A stretch of 64,000 nt of DNA from Sabellastarte sp. h YS-2021 (lineage: Eukaryota; Annelida; Polychaeta; Sabellida; Sabellidae): the NCBI GenBank assembly GCA_964017235.1, contig OZ024927.1, positions 25,129,160 through 25,193,159 on the forward strand, written 5' to 3'. The position numbers and the translations under genes were made by a program. Below, in pieces: positions 12,280-23,653 of the stretch. Positions within the stretch are counted from its first letter, which is position 1. The number at the start of each line of letters is the position of its first letter. The notes below the pieces were generated by a model. The model was not told the origin of the DNA. It did no database searches and worked only from the letters and a program-made list of their open reading frames with translations.

Positions 12280-13700
12280 AAGAAAATATTGCAAATGCAA
12301 TAGTTTTAATTTCACTATGTTATAGCTAGGGATGGGTCGGTAGTTCCGGTATCTCGGTATCGAGACGATTTTACTGAAATACCGTGATGAAATTTTACAA
12401 CCGCCACTTCGCTTGTCAGCACATATAATGGAAGCAAGAGTTAAAATATTCAGAATCTGAAGAAATTATAAGCTTTTCTCACCAATTTTCATACATTTGC
12501 AGACTTTATATAGTACTATCGATTACGTTGAGCAGAACTGCCATGTTTAGGTTACGACAATTTATAACCTCAATTTCGCTTGTCAGCTTATATAAGTGAA
12601 GGAAAACCTAAAATATTGGGAACAAACAAGAAATCTGAAGAAAGTATAAGCTTTTATCTCGTATTTCACGCATTTGATCACTTTTATTGTGATGTCGTGA
12701 AGAGGAAACGTCCATGTTTGTTTGGGGTGTACTAAAACGCGAAATTCCGGAATCGGTACGGTTTTGCATTGGCGACCTACCGATGTACATATTTTTCATA
12801 CCGACCCATCCCTAGTTATAGCTGACCCCAAAATAGGCGAATAACATACTGAAACTAAATAATCTAAATGCAATAGTTTTCAAGTTATAAGAGATTTACT
12901 CAACAGTGATAACCTAAAAGTAGCTATTACCCAGCTATGCCATGAGCTACAGATCTGAAATTTTACTATGTTATAGCTGACCCAAAAGTAGCTGAATAAC
13001 ATATTTACACAAAATTCTCTAAATGCAATAGTTTTCAAGTTACAAGTGATTTTACTCATGATGGAAGTTACTGAAAGTCCAAAAGTAGCTATTACTGACT
13101 TAGCTATTGAGATACACACCCAAGTTACTCACCATGTTGTAGCTATGGAAAAAGTAGCTGAATAACATATTTTAACAAAATGCTCTAAATGCAATACTTT
13201 TCAAGTTATGGATGATTTAGTGTTGAGTAAGAACCTCAAAGTAGCTTTTACTCAGCTATGCAATGAGCCACAGGTCTGGAATTTTACTATATTATAGCTG
13301 ACCCCAAAATAGGTGAATAACATATTGAAACTAAATAGTACTCTAAATGCAATACTTTTCAAGTTATAAGTGATTCACTCAACAGTGATAACCTAAAAGT
13401 AGCTATTACTCAGCTATGCCATGAGCTACAGGTCTGAAATTTTACTATGTTATAGCTGACCCAAAAGTAGCTGAATAACATATTTACACAAAATTCTCTA
13501 AATGCAATAGTTTTCAACTTACAAGTGATTTTACTCATGATGGAAGTTACTGAAAAGTCCAAAAGTAGCTATTACTCACTTAACTATTGAGATAGACACC
13601 CAAGTTACTCATCATGTTGTAGCTATGGAAAAAGTAGCTGAATAACATATTTTAACAAAATGCTCTAAATGCAATACTTTTCAAGTTATCATTGATTCAG
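12280..13700. repeat. Higher-order tandem repeat (about 160-bp units, 480-bp period)
   Basis: Units containing AAGTAGCTGAATAACATA, a CTAAATGCAATA-TTTTCAAGTTA segment and AAAGTAGCTATTAC recur every 155-165 bp. Comparing unit starts (12815 and 13294; 12972 and 13452; about 13138 and 13616) gives a clear 480-bp higher-order period with three distinguishable unit types. The array is split by a family A hAT MITE at 12327-12814; the short left remnant (12280-12326) continues the pattern. Confidence 0.85.
12327..12814 (-). mobile_element. hAT-like MITE, family A, inserted into the tandem array
   Basis: It begins TAGGGATGGGTCGGTA and ends TACCGACCCATCCCTA, a near-perfect 16-bp inverted repeat. The target duplication GTTATAGC is exact (12319-12326, 12815-12822). 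GTTATAGC is itself part of the surrounding 160-bp unit, which shows that the MITE arrived after the array formed. Confidence 0.93.
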
Positions 13701-13730
13701 TGCATGATTTCATTAATTTTAATGCATTAA

Positions 13731-14096
13731 CATGGTTCCCACTCTCTTTTCCCGATTTAAATTCCCTGTGTTTTCCCTGTGATGTTTATATTTTTCCCTG
13801 AACAAAATGGTGAAGGATGAGAATGTCAAAATCAGATAAAAAATAAGAATGCTATGATCACTTAAAGATTCTTATTAAATATTCTACTTTAGCGCCAAAA
13901 CATCAAATGTGACCTGCAAGTCGTGACCCGCGGCGCATGAATGCAAATGGCTGTTACTCTTCGAAATAATTCTAAAGTTTTCAAATTCCCTGTGTTTTCC
14001 CTGTGTTTTTCCAAAATTTTCAAATTCCCTGTGTTTTCCCTGTCTGGAATTACTTTTCACAATTTTCCCTGTTTTCCCTGTGCAGTGGGAACCCTG
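13731..14096. mobile_element. MITE with CATGGTTCCCAC / GTGGGAACCCTG ends
   Basis: Short inverted ends bracket a body with several copies of ATTCCCTGTGTTTTCCCTGT (near 13771, 13985 and 14026). The right end GTGCAGTGGGAACCCTG is typical of hAT-like elements seen in many invertebrates. A clean target duplication is not visible (tgcattaa versus aattaaaa), so the exact boundaries are approximate. Confidence 0.6.
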
Positions 14097-14564
14097 AATT
14101 AAAACTTATTTTAAAAATTCATAAAAAAATAATTAAGAAAGATCCAGGTCTGACACTCACACAAGGGAATCTACTTGTGACCTAGTACATATGTGCAAGA
14201 TATTAGAGAAATCCCTGCAATAGTCACTGAGAAAATTGTGATAAAGTGTTAAAATTTTCATACTTAGGGTGGGGGGTACCTCATTTTTCATGGCTCTAGC
14301 AAACAGACGAACAAACTGATCTGCATGCCTTGAACATTTTTTCATGCTAGGTAGATAAGCTATCTTTTAAAAAAAACAGCATGTCTCTGGGCCTTGTAGT
14401 TTCGGAGGAGAAGTCCTTCACGCATACGCGTACGTCCACGCTGCAGAGTGATGCCATAATGTCAGCTGACATAAAAATCGATAAGGCAAGTGAATATTAG
14501 AATCAGCATCTTTCATGGCCATTGAGTAAAAAATGTACTCTGTGCTATGAAACAAGGCATTTGA

Positions 14565-15039
14565 TAGCGGCATCACGACTAACCGAATAATCGACAACGG
14601 TTACAATAGTGATATTTTCCGGTTTCATATTTTAAGGTAAGAATAATCGCTTAATGTAGTAAAAGATGGCAGAAGGTCTGAATCCATCAAATATATCCAT
14701 ATTGTCACATAAAATAAGTTAAAATCCGAAAACAGCCACGTTTTCTGTACTGTTTATGCATTCATGTAAAGCCGGAAGTACCATAAATCTCTTATATCGC
14801 CCACTTCCTGTCTGAAATAAACGAAGCAAAAGTCGCAGGAAAACAGCAAATTTATTCATTTTTACAGGTTATATACATATATTTTCATTTTATTTCACAT
14901 ATTTATCATTTTCAGTGCTTTTTACAATACGAAACTTAAGATTTTTGGATGTTATTTTAATTCGACGGTTATTCCATGTCGACACGAATAGTACTTACCG
15001 ATTAGTCGACATGAAATATTTGGAGTCGTGACGTCCCTA
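14565..15039. mobile_element. hAT-like MITE, 475 bp, perfect 8-bp TSD
   Basis: It starts TAGCGGCATCACGACTAA and ends GGAGTCGTGACGTCCCTA, so the ends are inverted with a few changes. The target duplication GCATTTGA is exact on both sides (14557-14564, 15040-15047). The body holds CCGGAAGT-type (14771) and CACTTCCTG sites and ATTAGTCGAC-like sub-repeats near each end. Confidence 0.88.
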
Positions 15040-15467
15040 GCATTTGACAACATATCACTCATTTATAACTTATTCAACTAAGAACCAACTAATTGATAAT
15101 ACATTAAACCTTGGAAAATTTTTTTTTTTTTTTTTTTTGAAGCTCCAGGTCTTTTGTAGTCTGGCTAGACATAATTGGAATTATTAAAACTAGCTTTTCA
15201 TGTAAACTAGGGGCATAGACTAGAAAGCTTTATTTTGTGATCTGTGTATGTACTTCAAATTTGTTTGCTACATAATTTGTGCACAAAGAATTAAGAAGTG
15301 TTGCTACTGAATTCTAAGTGCAATACTGTGAAAAGTACCCCTTTCAACTAAACTGTCACAATAACTTTAGAAAGGATTGTAATAAAACTTTGAAACATCA
15401 AATTATATCTCCAATAAATCATGCAAGATATAAGTTTAATGTTTGGTACTGATCTATTATAGAATTA

Positions 15468-16287
15468 CAGTAGAACCTCAGTTATCCGGCCCTCTATAAT
15501 CCGAATCTCCGGATTAACCGAACCGAAATCTTGTCTCCCTACTGGTAGTACATATAATGCACGGTCTAGCGTGAGCGATATAACAGGATTTTACACATTC
15601 TCGGAAACTAATCATTCCAATACTTTCTAAAATGTACCATTCACAGAAATGCCTAACTTCTTTGATCTTTAATGGCATTGTTTCAATTGGGGAGGGATCA
15701 ATTTATTTGCAGGACTCCATTACACAACTTCTTTGATAATGCGCCAATCACTGAATGCGTGTTCAATTGGGTTTTGCAGTTTATAATCATCCAGAGTAGG
15801 TCGATTCAAAGGCTGATGTGCATTAAAAGGAAAAAAAAAACGTCCACAATGCATTACCATCCGAATATACCCAGTCACTGAAGGCGTGTTTGCTTGGGGT
15901 TTTACAATTTATAATCTCTCGGGGCTTTTCAATTGACAAAATGTATGACAACGTTTATCGACAGTAAAACGTCTTTAATGCATGTACCAACACACCCAAC
16001 TCAAGCCCACGTAATATATTGTCGTATAAAGTTATTTAAAGTGTAGTTAATGCTTTAAAACGACAGGGGAGCAATGGAAACACTGAAAAAAACTGGTTAG
16101 TTATCAAATTATACTGTGATATAATGTCTCGTTCCCATTTTTCTGCTAAAATCTAAAATTCACCGATTATCACCCACACTGCCCCAGTTTTCGTCCGAAC
16201 ATGACTCCATTTCACCTATCCGAACCCCCTGCTTATCCGACCCAATTGTATGTCTCCCAGTAGGTTCGGATAATTGAGGTTCTACTG
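15468..16287. mobile_element. Tigger/pogo-like non-autonomous element, 820 bp
   Basis: The ends are CAGTAGAACCTCAGTTATCC and GGATAATTGAGGTTCTACTG, an inverted repeat of about 20 bp. TA lies on each side (15466-15467, 16288-16289). CAGTAGAACCTC followed by ATTATCC is the characteristic Tigger (Tc1/mariner superfamily, pogo group) terminus. The interior lacks a long open frame, so it is a deletion derivative. Confidence 0.93.
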
Positions 16288-17289
16288 TATGTTGAAAAAA
16301 AAATGCTTCTTATTTCTTTGAAAAGTTAGTCAAATGGAAAGACATACGATAGAACCCATTATCAATCACAAATCCCATCAATCACTGATAAAATATCAAA
16401 AGATGAATACTATAATTATGTTGTGCACTATTGCTGTTTTAAATTCCAAATATTTTGAACAGGAAAACTTTACACTTTTTCCAGTAAACTTGACAATTTT
16501 CAAAAAATATGATGGTAAATTTTAGGAAACATGTTTAAAACAATATGAAAAAGCACGAAAAAAAAAATTATCAAAAATTCCAAAAAAATAATAAGTTACT
16601 GAAAAGTGTACTGCACATTAATCAATGGTCAAGGAGGCTTTATTGGTAACCTAGAGTAATTTATAAGCAAGATATACCATACAATATCCAAACAATAATA
16701 CACCATCACAGTTAATTAAAAAAAAACATCATTCTGTGTAAGCAACAGCAGAAAACAGACACCAACGGATACAAAAGTGGAGGAAGCATTTAACATTCAA
16801 TGGGAAATGAAAAAAGGGTGAAAATAAAAGGTAGGGTAATGAGTTAAAGAAAAGTCAAAGTTCAGATGTTAAAGTCCACTCAAAGGAGAAAATTATGCTC
16901 ATTCCTTACCATTATACATCATCTTATCATAACTTGTTTCAAAACCATCCTACTAGTTACCATTAAAGTTATCGCAGTGATGTTTTGTGCTTAAACTAAT
17001 ATGTTTCAGGCTAAACTTATACTCTTACATAGCCAGATTATAAATCTTGCATAGAATTGCCTTTTTCTTTTGTACGGAGAAAATCTTCATTTCCCAGGTC
17101 TGCTCCTGCAAGTTTGCTTTAGAACAACCCTGATAATTTGATCTTATTGGCCGTAGAACTAGACTTTTTGGTTTTAGAGGTTGGCATCATTCTTTTCATT
17201 TTCTGAACATGTTTAAAACCTCTGCAAGTGAGCATTTCTGTCTTAAGTCCTGACGACTAATTTTTTTAAGTCATACAGGACATTTGTAT

Positions 17290-17466
17290 TTATACTCAGC
17301 ACAATATCGAGGTTCTTTAACCTGCCACTGGGGATAGGACCAAATGACAGAGGACTGCCATTTTAGGTGCTCATTAGAGCCACTATGAATCTGCCTGTAC
17401 CTGGGAATGAACCTATGTCCTTTGTGTTCCTAGGCGAGTGTGTTACCCACTAGGCCACAGTGGCAT
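17290..17466 (-). repeat. tRNA-derived SINE
   Basis: Read on the minus strand from 17464, it begins GCCACTGTGGCCTAGTGGG (A box TGGCCTAGTGG), then AACACACTCGCCTAGG, then ATAGGTTCATTCCCAGG (B box GGTTCATTCCC). This is a tRNA-like head at normal A-B spacing, followed by an unrelated body. It is not a tRNA gene because the acceptor stem and 3' half are not complementary. Confidence 0.7.
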
Positions 17467-17546
17467 ATATGAAATCTTAGTGCTACAATAACTTATCTTT
17501 ATGGTCTAGGCTTAATCATGTACACTTGTACAAAAGTGGGACCGAG

Positions 17547-17959
17547 TAGTGCTGGGAATCGCCTCCAATTTTCATGGTCGATTATTCGTCCACTTTTCCG
17601 AGCGATGATCGACCCATAATCGATTATTTTACTCCATTATTGTTTATTATTTAAGAAACACTTTCCGGGATAAAGTATAGGTCAATCTGGTAAGAATAAC
17701 GGTGTTCCGACATTTAAGAATCTACCGAAAGCACCCACTTCCCGTAAATATGGCGGTAGACATAAACCAACTTGACAAAACTGTCAGTTTATTAAGTAAA
17801 AATACCTAAAATATTTTTAAAATACGTGGATATTGACATAAATCAGGAAAGGTAAGATATAAGCTTAATAATCGATCATTAGAAAACGTCAATGACCGAC
17901 CGCGATTCTACACTGTCACCGACGATTAATCGACAATACGTCTAATCCCCACACCACTA
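17547..17959. mobile_element. hAT-like MITE, 413 bp
   Basis: The left end TAGTGCTGGGAATCG and right end ATCCCCACACCACTA are inverted. The target duplication is GGACCGAG/GAACCGAG (7 of 8). The body carries CACTTCCCGTAAATATGGCGG (17741-17761), a pair of ETS-like and YY1-like motifs also met in other hAT MITEs of this window, plus ATCGATCATT/AATCGATTAT sub-repeats. Confidence 0.85.
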
Positions 17960-18707
17960 GAACCGAGTGGTATTTTACAAACAGCGACTTTGGCATACTG
18001 CATAAGAATTACACAAATGTCAAAACCCAGCTTAACTGAAAGGTGTTTCAGAGGTTCTGAAGAGGAAGTTGAGGAAAGAGACACAAAGTGAAAACAGTGA
18101 ATGTTTGGTTTGGACTACTTTATAAATTTAACCAAAAATGGGGGTCAGCAAGGGGGGTAGTGCAAGAGACCCTGTACAGAAAACAAGAATGTGTAACTAG
18201 AGGGGATCTATGATTCTCCACACATACCAAGTTCATATTATTGGTAATCTACTTTTATCTGGACTGATTAGTAGGAGTTATTTATAAGCTGGAGCAGTCG
18301 GGGGCAGATCATGAGACCTATCTTTTTAGGCAATACTCCAGTTAATACACTGATTATGAACACAATAACATTATGCTGGAGACATTTTGGCCCAAAAGAA
18401 AATCAAAAAGGTATATTAATTTACAGGTAAAAAGGGTTAATTTTCTTTTCTAGGATCAGTTAAAACGACATTTCTCTCAATTTATTAAAAGTTTTATCAG
18501 AAATAGTTTAGGAGAAATACATCATCAAGCTAAATACTAAGTGATTTTTTTTTTTTTTTTTAATGTGCTTTTTAAAATTTTTAATTATTTCTACAAAGTG
18601 TGCAAAGTAGGCAGTAGAGGAGACACAAACACACAAAGTCCAAACAAAACGCAGAGAATGCAGAAAGGAAGCAGGGAAGTGAAAGTGAAAGTAAATACTG
18701 TTCTGAC

Positions 18708-18734
18708 CTGCTGAAGAATTGGGAGAGTTTGACC
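18708..18734 (-). CDS. CELF-like protein, 27-nt microexon
   Basis: A 27-bp segment has acceptor tttttag on one side and donor gtcaga on the other (minus strand). In the phase set by its neighbours it gives SNSPNSSA with split codons at both ends, symmetric 1-1. It would join the exon at 21790-21888 to that at 10978-11268, giving a Ser/Asn-rich addition to the linker. Frame, splice signals and composition all fit, but it is short, so it needs transcript support. Skipping it also leaves a correct frame (Ala codon across the junction). Confidence 0.7.
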
Positions 18735-20082
18735 CTAAAAACAAAATAAATAAAATAATGGAGTGAAAAAAAAATAAAAAAGCTTCATGGGTAATATTTA
18801 AATAATAATGCATGTTTATTTAAGTAATACTTGGCGAAAAAAATGTGAACAGTAAAAATATACTGTACCATTTAGAATACCACTATTAAGAATATCGCTT
18901 TTCAAGATTGCCCTTCACTTGTTGGGTGTTTGGGATTATGTTATTTAACTTTACCCACTTTGTATGTGACAGATATATGAAGAGTGGAATTTTAAACAGT
19001 AGATGCTTCTGACAGATTTTTTTTTTTTTTTTTTTTTTGTGATCAGTACAGATCAAAAGCAAAGCATCTAACACGAAATGTCACACTGGGATTTGCCTCT
19101 TCCCCTTTCAACATTTTTGAAACTAAACATCTTTATAATGTAAAAAACTGACATCAATTTATTGGCATATAGTAGTCTCAAAAACTCACAAACACCGATT
19201 ATCTTTTACAAAATACAAACTTCAACCTGAATCTTTTTTCCCAGTGAAATTTGAGTTTCATATGTATACTTAGACAGGGTATCATTTTTAAGGCCGGCAG
19301 TTACAAAATCCCAAAATGACTATACACATTTACTCAATTAAACAAACATAATGTAATGAGAATGTAAATGTTTTAGTACACAGAGAGACATAAAAATAAA
19401 ATACAATATTTTGTTCAATTTTACATTGTATCTATATGATTTATAGACATAAACTATAAACCACAAAGAACAAACATACTGAAATTCAATAAATTTGCAA
19501 ATATCAGAAATGATCAATTTTACATAGAAGAAACCCAAGACTTCCTATACATTGAGGCTATATTTTACACCCTTTGCGATTACATGAATAATCTTGAAAC
19601 CAGTATCAATAAGTTGGCTGACATCTGCATGATTACTGGTAATATTTCACTTTATACTGTCTTAATGTCTTGTGCTTGTTGAAAGAATTGTATAAACGCG
19701 ATACATACAACATCTTGGCAACTCATAAAATAGAATAGCTTGAAAGTAAAAGACTGAAAAAAGTAAACGATAAAAATCTACATCTACAGTGATGTAATAT
19801 GACATAATAGAGTTATATACACCTCATGTACGAAAGGTACAACATGGCTTGTTGATTTTAATCTGCTCTCCTAATAGTTATTATTATTACTATATTGTAG
19901 CCCTCTTAGGAATTTTGAATTTCTTAGTGCTAAAGTTTGACCCATTAATTTTTATTTGGATTTCACATGGCTTTACAATTTTGACAAATTGTATTTGGTG
20001 AGATTGTGACACATAATGGAGGCAGGAAAGCAATGCGTACCAGTTGATGGGAATTCATCAAAAATAGCATCAGAGATGCCCG
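18735..20082. other. Intron sequence, no recognised element
   Basis: AT-rich intron containing a 20-nt T run near 19018 and scattered homopolymers. I see no coding exon, terminal inverted repeat or tandem array in it. Confidence 0.6.
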
Positions 20083-21212
20083 TACCCCACAGCCTAGGGA
20101 AATATTTTTAACACCATGAGATATGGAAGTACTGTATCAGTACAAAGTTCAGGATACTTTCAAAGCACTGTCAGTTACATAAAGGTCCAAACAATGTTTA
20201 AATGGAGAAAATAATGTCTAAAAGAAAGATAATCCATGTAAAGATGAAATATTAAAACAAGACAATTCAATAACAAGATGACAGCATTAATCAGTAAAAT
20301 AAATATTACAACATTCTTTATCTACATCTGCATGGTCGAATTATGGTTTAGATGTTTTGAATATTACCATGCATACAGAAGTGGTAATACATTCAATGAA
20401 TGCTTATGTGTGGTGTTGGAGCAAAATCTGTGGCTCACTTGATGAAATTCCATCTCTTACAATGGGAAGTTATAAAAATAAAATTCTTAATAAATTCTAA
20501 TATGACTTTAACAGTGCTTAATCTGCATCAAAAGACAGACCCAATGGTGCAACAAGATTTTAAAGGACAAGGTCAAAGGTCCAATTAAGGTCACACCATG
20601 ATAATGCACACCTATAACCCCTAACCAATGTCCCTACCAAGTATCAACTTCCTACACCTTACAGTTTCCGAGATATAGCCCAGAAAAGATTTTATAGGTC
20701 AAGGTCTCTACAGCAAGGTCAAAGGTCAAATCAAGGTCAGACCATGATGTTGCACACCTACACCCCCTAACCAATGTCCCTAGTAAGTATCAACTTCCTA
20801 CACCTCACGGTTTCCGATATAGCCTGGACAAGATTTTATAGGTCAAGGTCACTACGGCAAGGTCAAAGGTCAAATCAAGGTCAGACCATGATGTTGCACA
20901 CCTACACCCCCCTAACCAATGTCCCTATCAAATATCAACTTCCTACACCTTACGGTTTCTGAGATATAGCCCGGACAAGATTTTATAGGTAAAGGTCACT
21001 ATGGCAAGGTCAAAGGTCATATCAAGGTCAGACCACGACGTTGCACACCTACACCCCCTAACCAATGTCCCTACCAAGTATCAACATCCTACACCTTACG
21101 GTTTCTGAGATACAGCCAAGACAAACTTTTTCCCGCCGCCCGCCCGACCGCCGCCAATCCGGACACCATGGGTGAAAACAATACCCCTACAACCCTTAAG
21201 GGCTGTGGGGTA
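20083..21212 (+). mobile_element. Tandem-repeat element with terminal hairpin (pearl/HINE-like), 1.13 kb
   Basis: The left end TACCCCACAGCC (20083-20094) is the inverse of the outer arm of a 3' hairpin at 21182-21212, whose arms are TACCCCTACAACCCTT and AAGGGCTGTGGGGTA. The core has about four copies of a 148-bp unit (20560-21120) with AACCAATGTCCCTA, TCAACTTCCTACACCTTACG, GAGATATAGCC and AAGGTCAAAGGTCA. A GC-rich block (cccgccgcccgcccgaccgc) precedes the hairpin. AGGTCAAAGGTCA repeats resemble nuclear-receptor DR1 half-sites, probably by chance. Confidence 0.72.
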
Positions 21213-21789
21213 AAAACCCAGAAATTATCTGGTGTGAATGAAATTTCTGCTATGTCTCACGGTAATGATTTTAGTTTTCTGCTTTTTCTGTTTCGTGAGC
21301 CTAGAGTCTGTCTTTAGACGGAGATTAAGCGCTATAAAAATACTATTAGAATTAAAATTTTCTTTAAAAATAATTTTCATCTCTTCTATGTGTCTCATAA
21401 TGGCATACATGAATAGAAAGGTCTGAACATATCACTCAATTCTCTTGGTCTGGATTGCTTGCCAAATTTTGTTAAAACTTAGTAATACATTCCAATTTTT
21501 GATAAATCAGCAAATTGTATTTTCTTGCTCAAGAATGATAGGCTTTTAGTCAGTTTGTAACAATCACTGACATCCCATAATTTATTTAGTTTATTATTAA
21601 TCCTAAGTCACACTATGGTGAGGTTAATGTAACATTTTATTTCAATACTTGCAATTGTTTAAATGGGTCTGACATTGTAAACACTTGTTGTCTTTATAAG
21701 TTCAAAGATATTTAATAAAATGTTAACAATCTTCTATATTTTTAGCTACAGCCACAATTTCTATGGCTCTTTTTGCCATGGCAACTGAC

Positions 21790-21888
21790 CTGTGTTGCCT
21801 AGGTTAGGCATCTGTTGTCCTTGTGATGCTGAGGAGAGGAGTTGTTGTAACATGGCAAGGTTCTGAGGCTGAACTGATCCTGACAGAG
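21790..21888 (-). CDS. CELF-like protein, linker exon (Gln-rich)
   Basis: This 99-bp exon has acceptor atttcag and donor gtcagt, symmetric 1-1 phase. It encodes LSGSVQPQNLAMLQQLLSS, then ASQGQQMPNLGNT. The Leu/Gln pattern PQNLAMLQQLL is typical of the CELF linker (compare MQLQNLAALAAA in CELF1). It joins the exon at 23022-23096 upstream and either the 27-nt microexon or the 291-bp exon downstream. Confidence 0.92.
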
Positions 21889-23021
21889 CTGAAATCATAC
21901 ACAAACTTGCACTGAATACTGTTGTCATATCACTGGGTGAACATTGCCCCAAATTGACAGAAAACTTTGCAAAGTATGATATCATGGTTGGAAACTTTCC
22001 ATGCTTATTGTACTGCAATATTGATATTTTGATTTAAGATATATACTTTTAAATCAATTTTAATAACAACAATAAATGAAATACTCAGCAATAACTGAAA
22101 ATCTGACCCATTTACGGTCCTAGAAGTGACCTTGAAAGGCAAGAGGGGAGCAAAAAACCACGTCACTAAATAGTGCTAAAGAATGATCAATGAAGTTTTA
22201 TAGGGTTTTGGATAGACTAAGTGTATAATTTGGTAAACCTGAAACCTATTTACCGACCGACACACACTGATCTGGAAACTTTCCTTTTTTTAACTGGTTT
22301 CTTTAGTTGTTAACAATTTCAACATGAGATCACCACCAAAATATTCAACACAAAACAGTTCACAGTATTTTATTGTACTCTATCAAGATATCAGCCATTT
22401 TGTTAAAAAAAATCTTCAAGTACATGTTACATGTACACATTTTGATAACTTTTGTCATGGTGTTTACTTAATTAAACATAAGCATCCCTTTTTGCCAAAT
22501 TTCCACTTTCAGGAACGGGTTCTAAAATAATAGAACACTAGAAAATATAAGAAATACAGTTTAATGACCCCAGTTCAACCTAGTTTGGGGACTGAGGAGC
22601 AATTGTATGGTGTTTTTCTTCATGAGAAAATCTGATATTAAGAAGTACAAGGAAAAGTGCTTTGTTTCTGATCATGTGATTCTGACAAAGGTCACAGGTC
22701 AAATTCATGCCTTTCAAAAAATACTCACTCCTATAGACGATAAATGCCCAAAACCATTTTGATAGGCCTTATATTAACTGATACATTCAAATACTGTGAC
22801 GGCAGTTTGGGTTATCTGAAAATGGTGTGAAACCAAAAGCATCCTCTTATCAAGGGACCATTAATTACTGATGTGCTTGGAACCAGACAGTTCAAATGCA
22901 CTGTATATTTGTATCATTACACTAGCACTGTTATCTTAATAACCAAAAAGAAAACAAGCAATAACTGGATACTGTAATTTTTAACGGTATATTTTGTGGG
23001 TAAGTGCAAAGTCAGACATAC

Positions 23022-23096
23022 CAGGATTATTTGCCATGGCCGCTAGCGCTGCCAGTCCCTGTATTTGTTGCATGTTCTGCAGGCTGTTCATATCAC
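23022..23096 (-). CDS. CELF-like protein, linker exon (Ala-rich)
   Basis: This 75-bp exon has acceptor attacacag and donor gtatgt, symmetric 1-1 phase. It encodes DMNSLQNMQQIQGLAALAAM, then ANNP. The QNMQQIQGLAALAAMA stretch matches the conserved Met/Gln/Ala block of CELF1/2 linkers (LQNLAALAAA). GC content rises sharply against the intron. Skipping preserves frame. Confidence 0.93.
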
Positions 23097-23099
23097 CTG

Positions 23100-23600
23100 T
23101 GTAATACAAAGGTTACTCACAAGGTCACTCAAACTGGACAAAACAATATACACATCATTGTCAAGGTAATGTTTTTGTAAACACATAAATACAAGGTCAA
23201 TCACAAGGTAGTATCACCAGTTCATCATTCTATAAAGATTATTACCAAGGCCGTACCAACTGCACAACATAACAATACTAAGGCCATTCTCAAGGTCATA
23301 CCAGCATACAACATACTTTAAGGTGCCTGAAAAGGTTACAGCAACAGCACAAAACAATACAAAGGTCATTCACAAGGTCGTATTATCTTTTGTACACAAC
23401 CATAAAAAAGTCACTCAAAAGGTCTTATCAAATGTGCAAATGATACAAAGGTCAATCAAAAGATCATATCTTCTGCACAAAAGATCATCAGTTATTCAAC
23501 AGGGGGTATATTATCTTTACAAAAATAATGCACAGATAACTAAACGTGATACTGCCCATAAAACCCAATAGTTACTCACAGAGACAGTACAAAGTAACTT
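23100..23600. repeat. Degenerate short tandem repeat (CAAGGTCA-type)
   Basis: Irregular 45-55 bp units recur with AAAGGT(T/C)A(T/C)TCACAAGGTC and a CACAAAACAAT segment. The array starts immediately next to the exon at 23022-23096 and so lies in the intron's branch-point/polypyrimidine side. Divergence is high and the unit boundaries are uncertain. Confidence 0.5.
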
Positions 23601-23653
23601 ACATCACATCATCTACACAAATGTGAACTAGATTGGGCCAACTCGGCGCCAAC

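Noticed and set aside
17395-17464. True tRNA gene
   Set aside because: A and B boxes are present but the acceptor and T stems do not pair across the expected length; it fits a SINE head.
20576-21120. Cluster of nuclear-receptor DR1 sites (AGGTCAAAGGTCA)
   Set aside because: The motif is carried by the 148-bp tandem unit, so repetition alone explains the cluster; no evidence of regulatory selection.
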